A DNA stretch of 64,000 nucleotides from contig CALZBJ010000006.1 of the NCBI GenBank assembly GCA_945619025.1, positions 68,695 to 132,694 on the forward strand. Reading direction: 5' to 3'. This stretch comes from CALZBJ01 sp945619025. Its GTDB lineage: Bacteria > Pseudomonadota > Gammaproteobacteria > Cardiobacteriales > Wohlfahrtiimonadaceae. Below, piece after piece: positions 51,141 to 58,268 of this stretch (position 1 is the stretch's first letter; every line of letters begins with the position of its first letter). Both the position numbers and the translations under genes were made by a program. Below the pieces are notes generated by a model. It was not told the DNA's origin. It did no database searches and saw only the letters and a list, made by a program, of their open reading frames with translations.

Positions 51141-52535
51141 ATGAGTAAAACGATGGGCATCATGACGGCGTGGCGGAATCTCAAAATTCATCAACAGGTG
51201 TTTGCGTTGACGATCCCGATGGTGTTGTCGAATATCTCGGTGCCGCTCGTTGGAACCGTCGATACCATGGTGATGGGGCGGCTTCCCGAGGCGCATAATA
51301 TGGCGGCGGTGGGCTTGGGCAGTGCGCTCTATCTCTTTTTAGTGGGCTGTTTAAATTTCTTGCGCATGGGGACAACGGGCTTTGCCTCTCAAGCAAAAGG
51401 GGAAGAAAACGGCGCGAAGGTGCGTCAGATTTTGCTCCAAGCGATCCTCTTAAGTTTTGGCCTTGCGATTGTGGTGGCAATCATTGCGCTCCCTTTTTCA
51501 GAATGGGCGCTCAATTTACTGCAAACCAAAGAGAGTGTCGCAAGCGGCGCGATAAGTGGGGCGCAGCAATCAAATGAGGCGTTTGTGGAGGGCGCACGGA
51601 CCTTTTTTAGTTGGCGATTGTGGGGGCTACCGGCGGCGCTCTTAAATTATACGCTTGTGGGCTGGTTTTTAGGATTGCAAAATGCGCGGATTCCGCTTCT
51701 GATTATGCTGGTAACGAATGTGGTGAATATGGCGCTGTCGGTGCTTTTTGTACTTTATCTTCACAAAGGCGTTGTGGGGGCGGCACAAGCGGCGATTATT
51801 GCGGAGTGGAGCGGAGCGATCGTCGGGCTTTGGGCGCTTAAATTTCCCCTTAAAAAGATGGTGGGATCGTGGGATTTTTCCGGCTTGAAACAATTGAGTG
51901 AATGGAAGCCGCTCCTTTTTGTTAATCGCGATATCTTTTTCCGCAGCCTGATTTTGCAGATCGCATTTTTACTGGTATCGATTCGAGGCGGGCGTTTAGG
52001 GGAAGAGACGGTGGCGGCCAATATGATTATCTTAAATGGGCTCCTCATTATCTCTTATTTACTCGATGGATTTGCCCATGCGATTGAGTCGCTTTGCGGG
52101 CATGCAATCGGGGCGAAAAGCCGGACGAAACTCCGAGATACCCTCATTGTCGCCGGCGGTTGGGGGCTCATTGTCAGCCTTATTTTTGCCGTGGGATTTG
52201 TCTTTTTAGGGAAAGGATTTATTAATCTCTTAACGCATATTGAGAGCGTGCGCGAGGCGGCCTATCCGCTCATTCCATATTTGACGATGTTGCCGCTGAT
52301 TGGTGTTTGGAGTTATCTCTTTGATGGGCTCTTTATTGGCGCAACGCGGGCGAAAGAGATGCGTGATTCGATGTTTGTGGCGTTTGCCTTTGCGCTCATG
52401 CTCGGGGCGATCTTATACCCCTTTGGCAATCACGGGCTCTGGATCGCTTTTTTAAGTTTTATGGCGCTGCGTGGTGGTTTACTTGGATGGATTGCTTACC
52501 GCATTGATCAGCGTGATGAATGGATTGAGGGCTAG
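51141..52535 (+). CDS. MATE-family efflux protein, DinF-like
   Basis: MATE proteins export drugs or metabolites using sodium or proton gradients. The 464-residue protein has about 12 membrane helices and DinF-branch motifs: LTIPMVLSNISVPLVGTVDT, AAVGLGSALYLFLVGCLNFLRMGTTGFA and SYLLDGFAHAIESLCGHAIG. The last is typical of DinF rather than NorM. Start at 51141 (MSKTMGIMTAWRN) has AAAAGGA upstream; MGIM or MTAW are alternatives. It is a lone gene divergent from groSL. No lexA gene is beside it. Confidence 0.88.
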   Translation: MSKTMGIMTAWRNLKIHQQVFALTIPMVLSNISVPLVGTVDTMVMGRLPEAHNMAAVGLGSALYLFLVGCLNFLRMGTTGFASQAKGEENGAKVRQILLQAILLSFGLAIVVAIIALPFSEWALNLLQTKESVASGAISGAQQSNEAFVEGARTFFSWRLWGLPAALLNYTLVGWFLGLQNARIPLLIMLVTNVVNMALSVLFVLYLHKGVVGAAQAAIIAEWSGAIVGLWALKFPLKKMVGSWDFSGLKQLSEWKPLLFVNRDIFFRSLILQIAFLLVSIRGGRLGEETVAANMIILNGLLIISYLLDGFAHAIESLCGHAIGAKSRTKLRDTLIVAGGWGLIVSLIFAVGFVFLGKGFINLLTHIESVREAAYPLIPYLTMLPLIGVWSYLFDGLFIGATRAKEMRDSMFVAFAFALMLGAILYPFGNHGLWIAFLSFMALRGGLLGWIAYRIDQRDEWIEG

Positions 52536-52568
52536 TTGAAGGCTTGAAAGTCGGAGATAAACCCGAAA

Positions 52569-52622
52569 AGAAAACGCCCTGTGAAGCTGACGGTAAGGTC
52601 GATGCTTTACAGGGCGTTTATG
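52569..52622. terminator. Bidirectional terminator between MATE gene and rppH
   Basis: AAACGCCCTGT and ACAGGGCGTTT pair around a long loop. The minus side ends TTTTCTTTT, which suits rppH best. Confidence 0.75.
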
Positions 52623-52646
52623 TGCGATTAACGCTGTATTTAATAT

Positions 52647-53273
52647 TTATGGAGCGCTCCGTTGAGCGGTTTTACGAACGGTTTGTCGGGAAGATTTCCC
52701 TTTTGCAAATCGGTTCTGCTTCACCTTAAACGGCGGACGAGAACGTCTGCGCGATTTTGGCTTATGATACGCTCTACGTGGAGGAATCGATTCCCCAAAC
52801 ACAAGTGGCGCGAGCTCCGTTAATGCCCGGTCGTACACCTCTTTTTTAAAATGGATCACCTTATCGATCGGGTGCCAGTAATGAACCCATTTCCAACCGT
52901 CAAATTCAGGAACTTCCGAGGCATCTAGCTGAAGATCCGCTTCGGTACCGACAAATTCCAGCATAAACCAGATCTGCTTTTGCCCGATGCAGGTGCGTTC
53001 ATTGGTATGATTGCGACGAATCAAATGATGCGGCAATCGATAACGTAACCAACGCTCCGTCTGTCCTAAAATATTGACATGATTTGGTAAGAGCCCAACC
53101 TCTTCGTTAAGCTCTCGATACATTGCTTCTTGAGGCGTCTCATTCGCGTCGATTCCACCTTGCGGAAACTGCCATGAATCAAGATGGCCGATGCGATGTC
53201 CCCAAAATAATTTTTGATCCCGATTACACAAGATGATGCCAACGTTCGCTCTAAAGCCTTCATTGTCAATCAT
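52647..53273 (-). CDS. rppH: RNA pyrophosphohydrolase RppH with long basic tail
   Basis: RppH (NudH) removes pyrophosphate from mRNA 5' ends and starts RNase E decay. The 208-residue protein begins MIDNEGFRANVGIILCNRDQ. It has the Nudix box running from GGIDANETPQEAM to RELNEEVGL, and the RNA-recognition part RLPHHLIRR and CIGQKQIWFML. E. coli RppH has 176 residues. The extra residues here are a strongly basic tail (KPKSRRRSRPPFKVKQNRFA, ending KTAQRSAP) that could aid RNA binding. Start choice follows the canonical N-terminus. Confidence 0.95.
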   Translation of the reverse strand: MIDNEGFRANVGIILCNRDQKLFWGHRIGHLDSWQFPQGGIDANETPQEAMYRELNEEVGLLPNHVNILGQTERWLRYRLPHHLIRRNHTNERTCIGQKQIWFMLEFVGTEADLQLDASEVPEFDGWKWVHYWHPIDKVIHFKKEVYDRALTELAPLVFGESIPPRRAYHKPKSRRRSRPPFKVKQNRFAKGKSSRQTVRKTAQRSAP

Positions 53274-53462
53274 TGTGATAATCCCTTAATATATTAAATA
53301 GTCCGTTTTCCATTGTTCCATATTAATGCGTTAAAACCAAATTTATTTTTCATCGATTTAAGGGAAAATAGGCGCGGGTTTTGGGATTGATGTGGAGAAA
53401 TAAACGTTTGATTTTAGGCTTGATGAAGTTTAAGGGGCGCTTTTTAAGAATTACAAAAAATA

Positions 53463-53507
53463 AAAAAGCACTCGCGCTTTAAAAAAAGAAAACTGGAGTG
53501 CTTTTAA
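53463..53507 (-). terminator. Terminator of MHS transporter gene
   Basis: AAAAGCACTC and GAGTGCTTTT flank a 24-base A-rich loop. The minus side is followed by TTTTTTATTTTTTG. Confidence 0.75.
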
Positions 53508-53539
53508 TATTGGTGCGTCGCATCTATTAGATGGAGCCT

Positions 53540-54811
53540 TTACACATGAAACGGCAGTGATTTTCGCCCGAGATAGAGACTAATAAAGAGCCCCAGTCCA
53601 CAGAGAAACAGGATGTAATAGGCGATAAACATCGGATTGACATGCTCGGCAATGACGGGGACGGTAAAGGTGGTGAGCCCGGCAAAGAGCGCGTTGCCAA
53701 TATTATAGGAAAATCCGATGCCACTTAAACGAATGTTCGCGGGGAAGAGCTTAATAATAATGATCGGCACACAGGCAACCAGCCCTAAAAAGAGCGAGGC
53801 AAAAGTGTAGAGAAGCCCAATGCTGAAATGATCGCCGCCGCTTAAAGATTTAAAAAAGGCAAAGCTCGTTCCGGCGAGTAAAATTGAGTAGAGCGCGATG
53901 GTTTTACGAATGCCAATCCGATCTGAAATGAGCCCCGCTAAAATACTGCCGATCACATTCATAATGGTGGCTAAAATTGCAATTTTACTCACAAAAGCCG
54001 CATCAATTTTAAAAATATCGGACTTCATGAGATTTGGCGCCAGCACCACAAGCACCACACCAGTAATAAGAAGCCAGGTACTTAAAATAGAGATCAGCGT
54101 CGCTTCGCGATGGTTTTTTAATACCTCTTTAATGGGCAGATCAACAAGCTCTTTGCGCTCTTTCATCTCAAGGAATACCGGCGTTTCACGGAGATAGCGG
54201 CGCAGATAAACGGCAACGAGTCCTAACACGCCCCCTAAAATAAAGGGAATCCGCCACGCGAAACTTAAAATCTCCGCGTGATTGAAATTTGCATGCATTA
54301 AGTAGGCGACAAAATGCCCGATGACAACGCCAAAGGTAAGGCCGCTCGCGATCATACTATTGGCAATGCCGACGCGATTTTGCGGAACGTGTTCGGTGAC
54401 AAAAACGTGGGCACTGGGCACTTCACCTCCAAGGGCAATTCCTTGAAGAAGGCGCATCAAAAGGAGAAGGACGGGCGCTAGATAACCGATCTCGGCATAG
54501 GTGGGTAACAGCCCGATCAATAGAGTCGGAATCGCCATTAAAAAGAGCGAGAGCATAAACATCTTTTTCCGCCCGATAAGATCGCCAAAGTGCGCCATAA
54601 TCACCCCACTTAACGGGCGCACAAAGTAGGCCACGGCGTAGGTGAGATAGGTCATCACACTCGAAAGGAGCGGGGAATCGCTAGGGAAAAAGAGCGTTTG
54701 CAGAAAAGGGGCAAAGGTTAGAAAAACGATAAAATCGTAAAACTCAAGCGCCCCACCTAATGAAGCAAGCGTCAGGGTTTTGCCATCTTGACGCGTTAAC
54801 CGATTGGCCAT
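53540..54811 (-). CDS. Metabolite:H+ symporter (MHS family, major facilitator)
   Basis: This 423-residue, 12-helix transporter belongs to the MHS branch of the major facilitator superfamily, which includes ProP, KgtP and ShiA. Typical pieces are LASLGGALEFYDFIVFLTFA, AHFGDLIGRKKMFMLSL (the loop 2-3 motif) and RLLQGIALGGEVPSAHVFVTEH, with FAWRIPFILGGVLGLVAVYLR. The ATG at 54811 is chosen because AAGGATT sits six bases upstream; a start nine codons earlier has no ribosome site. Substrate is likely a carboxylate, amino acid or compatible solute. Confidence 0.88.
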   Translation of the reverse strand: MANRLTRQDGKTLTLASLGGALEFYDFIVFLTFAPFLQTLFFPSDSPLLSSVMTYLTYAVAYFVRPLSGVIMAHFGDLIGRKKMFMLSLFLMAIPTLLIGLLPTYAEIGYLAPVLLLLMRLLQGIALGGEVPSAHVFVTEHVPQNRVGIANSMIASGLTFGVVIGHFVAYLMHANFNHAEILSFAWRIPFILGGVLGLVAVYLRRYLRETPVFLEMKERKELVDLPIKEVLKNHREATLISILSTWLLITGVVLVVLAPNLMKSDIFKIDAAFVSKIAILATIMNVIGSILAGLISDRIGIRKTIALYSILLAGTSFAFFKSLSGGDHFSIGLLYTFASLFLGLVACVPIIIIKLFPANIRLSGIGFSYNIGNALFAGLTTFTVPVIAEHVNPMFIAYYILFLCGLGLFISLYLGRKSLPFHV

Positions 54812-54891
54812 GTCGAATCCTTTTTTTATTGTTATCAATCCACCGTTATAGGCTTAAATGTGCATGGTTGCTTAGATAATTGCCTAGATTC

Positions 54892-55914
54892 TTACTTTGG
54901 CAACAACAACATCGCATCACCATAACTATAGAAACGGTATTTCTCAGTTATAGCATGTTGATAGATATTCTCAATTCTTGATTTACCCATAAAGGTTGAA
55001 ACAAGTACGAGAAGAGTCGATTTTGGCAGATGGAAATTGGTCACAAGCCCGTCAATGACGCGGAAGGTGAAGCCTGGTTTAATAAAGATATGGGTATCGC
55101 CGTGGAAAGGTTTAATCTCGCCCTCAAGCGCCGCCGATTCAAGTGCGCGAACCACCGTTGTTCCAATGGCAATGACGCGATTTCCCGCTGCTTTTGTTGC
55201 GTTAATTTTTTGAACCGCCTCCTCTGATACATGAATCCACTCTTTATGCATGGTGTGATTGTCGATCTCATCGGTTCGAATTGGTTGGAATGTCCCTGCG
55301 CCAACATGAAGGGTCACTTCCGCACGATGAATTCCTTTATCGTGAATCGCTTGCAGTAGCTCATCGGTAAAATGAAGGCCTGCTGTGGGCGCTGCAACCG
55401 CGCCTTTCTCTTTACTAAAAACGGTCTGATAGCGCTCCTTATCGGTCTCTTTATCTTGACGGGTGATATAAGGAGGTAGCGGCATATGGCCGGAGGTTTC
55501 CATAATATCGGCAAGTGTTTTATCGCCAACGGTATGGAGCTCAAAAAACGCATTGTCACGGCCCGCCATCACAAACGCAGGTTCGCCATTAATTAGGACT
55601 TCCTGTCCCTCTTTGAGCGCTTTACTCGCCTTAATTTGCGCCATACAGACGGTGGCGCTAATGATGCGTTCAATCATGATTTCAACCTTCCCGCCGGTCA
55701 CTTTTTCCCCATAGATGCGTGCGGGAATGACGCGGGTATTGTTCACAACGATCAGATCTCCGGGGTTTAAATAATCAATGAGATCGGTGAAGGTGTGGTC
55801 AAATATTTCATCAGCCACCGCGACTAAAAGGCGCGAGGTTCCGCGGACTTCAGGGGGAAATTGGGCGATTAATTCGTCGGGAAGATCGTAATTATAATCA
55901 GATAATTTTGTCAT
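54892..55914 (-). CDS. queA: tRNA S-adenosylmethionine ribosyltransferase-isomerase
   Basis: QueA adds the epoxycyclopentane unit of queuosine to tRNA, using the ribosyl part of AdoMet. The 340-residue protein from the ATG at 55914 starts MTKLSDYNYDLPDELIAQFP, the normal QueA N-terminus (E. coli MRVTDFSFELPESLIAHYP). Other motifs are DLIVVNNTRVIPARI, AAPTAGLHFTDELL, TLHVGAGTFQPIRTDEIDNH and THIFIKPGFTFRVIDGLVTNFHLPKSTLL. An earlier in-frame ATG at 55956 lacks better support. No tgt follows in the window; it lies downstream of lysA on the same strand. Confidence 0.95.
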   Translation of the reverse strand: MTKLSDYNYDLPDELIAQFPPEVRGTSRLLVAVADEIFDHTFTDLIDYLNPGDLIVVNNTRVIPARIYGEKVTGGKVEIMIERIISATVCMAQIKASKALKEGQEVLINGEPAFVMAGRDNAFFELHTVGDKTLADIMETSGHMPLPPYITRQDKETDKERYQTVFSKEKGAVAAPTAGLHFTDELLQAIHDKGIHRAEVTLHVGAGTFQPIRTDEIDNHTMHKEWIHVSEEAVQKINATKAAGNRVIAIGTTVVRALESAALEGEIKPFHGDTHIFIKPGFTFRVIDGLVTNFHLPKSTLLVLVSTFMGKSRIENIYQHAITEKYRFYSYGDAMLLLPK

Positions 55915-55967
55915 CGTTGTTGCTCTGTTTTGATGAATTAAAGGGGCGAAATCCATCTCGCCCACAC

Positions 55968-56010
55968 AAAAAAAGAGCCCCTCGGCGCACTACGATGAGG
56001 GTGAAAATTG
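55968..56010 (-). terminator. Terminator of lysA
   Basis: On the minus strand CACCCTC and GAGGGGC-type arms (CCCTC/GAGGG) surround a 13-base loop and are followed by TCTTTTTTTG. Confidence 0.75.
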
Positions 56011-56039
56011 TGCGCTAGGTTCGAGGAGCGTAAAGTAGT

Positions 56040-57260
56040 TTAGTCTAAAAGATGAATCTCATTGGCGTAAAGTGACTCGATAGTTTCGCGTTCGCGAATG
56101 AGGCGTGTTTTTCCATTTTCGATCATCACCTCAGCGGCGCGTCCACGGGAGTTGTAGTTTGACGCCATAGTAAAGCCGTAGGCACCGGCGTGCGTTACCG
56201 CTAAAATATCGCCGGATTTTAGGGCTAGCGCGCGGTTTTTCCCTAAAAAGTCGCCAGTTTCACAGATCGGGCCGACAATGTCATAGTTTTCGGTCTGCGC
56301 GTCGTCGTGCTCGGAGAGGTTGACGATATTCATCCATGCATCATAGAGCGCCGGGCGAATCAGATCGTTCATCGCCGCATTGACTACCGCAAAGTGTTTG
56401 CCCTCATTCTCTTTTGTGAGGATCACTTCGGTTAATAAAACACCTGCATCGCCCACAATTGAGCGGCCTGGTTCAATGTAGAGCGTTAAGTTGCGCTCAC
56501 CAATTTTACTAATTGCCATCTGTAGCCAAACCGCGGGGTCAATTAGAGTTTCATCTTCATAACGAATCCCAAGTCCACCGCCGATATCAAGGTGTTTTAA
56601 GGTGATGCCTTTCGCGCTTAATCGGTCAATCATCGCAAGGGTAAGATCGAGCGCCTCTTCATAAGGGGCAATTTCCGTCAGTTGCGAGCCGATATGGAAA
56701 TCGATGCCGTGAATGGCAAGGTGGGGCATTTCCGCCATGGTTTCATACATCGCCTCCGCATCATCCATCTGAATCCCAAATTTATTCTCTTTGAGCCCCG
56801 TTGAGATGTAAGGGTGGGTTTTTGCGTCAACATTGGGATTAATGCGAAGCGACACCGGCGCAATTACGCCAAGATTTTTGGCTACATCATGGAGCATCGT
56901 CACTTCCGCAAGGGATTCAATATTAAAGCAACCAATCCCCGCGTTGAGCGCAAATTCTAGATCGGCTTTTGATTTACCAACGCCCGAATAGACGATTTTT
57001 TTCGGATCGCCCCCGGCGGCTAAGACGCGTTTTAATTCCCCAACGGAGACAATATCAAAGCCTGAGCCTTGCTCGGCGAGCAGCTTTAAAATGGAGAGAT
57101 TACTATTGGCCTTAACGGCGTAGCAGATCTGATGGGGATAGTTTTTAAATCCCGCTTCATAGGCCTTAAAATTTTGGATAATCTGCTCAGCAAAATAGAG
57201 ATAGGTGGGCGAGCCAAATTCGTGGGCAACCGCAAGGCAGAGTGATCGATCGAGCTTCAT
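56040..57260 (-). CDS. lysA: Diaminopimelate decarboxylase
   Basis: LysA converts meso-diaminopimelate to lysine with PLP. The ATG at 57260 gives 406 residues beginning MKLDRSLCLAVAHEFGSPTY. GAGGTG lies seven bases upstream and the ATG overlaps the lptM stop (ATGA). Motifs are ICYAVKANSNLSILKLL with the PLP lysine, SLRINPNVDAKTHPYISTGL, LDIGGGLGIRY, LYIEPGRSIVGDAG, and VGPICETGDFL with the catalytic Cys. The lptM-lysA order is conserved in gammaproteobacteria, where dapF usually follows; here dapF is absent and queA follows. Confidence 0.97.
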   Translation of the reverse strand: MKLDRSLCLAVAHEFGSPTYLYFAEQIIQNFKAYEAGFKNYPHQICYAVKANSNLSILKLLAEQGSGFDIVSVGELKRVLAAGGDPKKIVYSGVGKSKADLEFALNAGIGCFNIESLAEVTMLHDVAKNLGVIAPVSLRINPNVDAKTHPYISTGLKENKFGIQMDDAEAMYETMAEMPHLAIHGIDFHIGSQLTEIAPYEEALDLTLAMIDRLSAKGITLKHLDIGGGLGIRYEDETLIDPAVWLQMAISKIGERNLTLYIEPGRSIVGDAGVLLTEVILTKENEGKHFAVVNAAMNDLIRPALYDAWMNIVNLSEHDDAQTENYDIVGPICETGDFLGKNRALALKSGDILAVTHAGAYGFTMASNYNSRGRAAEVMIENGKTRLIRERETIESLYANEIHLLD

Positions 57261-57370
57261 TGGCGCACCTCTTCTTGCGAATGATCGGGAAGATAGAGCG
57301 GGCCTTTTTGGCCGCAACTGAGCAGCGACATCGCCACTAGCGAGAGCAATAAAAGTCGTTTTAAGGTCAT
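57257..57370 (-). CDS. lptM: LptM small lipoprotein (YifL)
   Basis: This 37-residue protein, too short for routine gene finding, starts MTLKRLLLLSLVAMSLLSCG. The lipobox LLSC gives Cys-19 as the lipid-bearing residue. The mature peptide CGQKGPLYLPDHSQEEVRQ carries the LptM signature C-G-x-K-G-P-L-Y. In E. coli, LptM joins the LptDE translocon and helps LptD oxidative folding. The stop overlaps the lysA start (ATGA), so the two are coupled, as in other gammaproteobacteria. The peptide is shorter than E. coli LptM (67). Confidence 0.93.
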   Translation of the reverse strand: MTLKRLLLLSLVAMSLLSCGQKGPLYLPDHSQEEVRQ

Positions 57371-57609
57371 AGCGTGATCGTTTTTCTAAGTGAATAATAA
57401 TGGGAGTTTATTGGGGATATTCGTGCAAATCGCGGGGATTTGCCGGCACCGATTGATTATTGTATAGCAAGCGCCGATGAGAGGGAAATTTTTGGGAGCG
57501 GCCTGATTTTAAATTTATAGTATAGTGAGAGCAATGCGCGTTTTTATGTCCGTTTATTTAGGATTGATTTAGAATAAATGGACGGATTGAGTGGAGACAA
57601 GGGGGCGAG

Positions 57610-58110
57610 ATGACAAAGGTATTCAGGAAGCGTTTAAGTGCAGTTGCGTTGATGGTTGGCGCGTCTTTGATTATGACGATGAGTCCAAGCGCTGCGAAAC
57701 CTTCTAAAGAGATCCCGCTGTTAGATGCGTCCGTGTTAAAAGAAAAGCCGAAAGGCGGCGGGATTAATAAATGCCTCAAAAAAGGATCGGCGCCGATCTA
57801 CACCGATGTTGTCTGCCCGGAAGGCTATGAAACCGATGGCTCTGATTGGCAAGCAGAGGTGAATTTCACCTACGGCACAAAACCGCAAAAACCCACTAAA
57901 TCATCCAAATCGTACTCAGCAGGAACGTCGGGTCAGAATGCGTCCTCTCCAGAGGATGATACGATCACCAATCGTCTAATGCGCGGGGCGCTAAAAAAGA
58001 TGGCGCCTGAGATGGATGTCGATCAGATCGATTTCTCCAATGCCTTTGAAAATGGGATCAAAGTTCTCTTTTTCCGCGATCAAATGATCGATGAGATTAC
58101 CGGCGATTAA
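57610..58110 (+). CDS. Secreted protein of unknown function
   Basis: I do not recognise this 166-residue protein. A signal peptide is visible (KRLSAVALMVGASLIMTMSP, cut near SAAKP). The mature part has two cysteines in NKCLKKGSAPIYTDVVCPEG. This resembles the C...G...YTD..CP pattern of DUF4124-type secreted proteins, which would pair the two in a disulfide. A Ser/Lys-rich middle follows, and the C-terminal third (MRGALKKMAPEMDVDQIDF) looks helical. TATAGT about 90 bases upstream could be its -10. It is a single gene before gyrA, divergent from lptM. Confidence 0.7.
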   Translation: MTKVFRKRLSAVALMVGASLIMTMSPSAAKPSKEIPLLDASVLKEKPKGGGINKCLKKGSAPIYTDVVCPEGYETDGSDWQAEVNFTYGTKPQKPTKSSKSYSAGTSGQNASSPEDDTITNRLMRGALKKMAPEMDVDQIDFSNAFENGIKVLFFRDQMIDEITGD

Positions 58111-58268
58111 TCGCTCAAAAAAGGCGTGATTTACAAATCCATTCATTCCCTTAAAAAAAGTGACGAAAACCCGACAAATTGATTGATTAGAATAGGGAAT
58201 AAGCGCTCCCTTTGTGGTATAATACGGGTTTGCATTATAAATAATAGAACAAGGGCAAGGATGAGTTC

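Noticed and set aside
57371..57609. Lysine riboswitch before lptM-lysA
   Set aside because: The leader lacks the long multi-helix junction of the L box; only ordinary divergent promoters are plausible.
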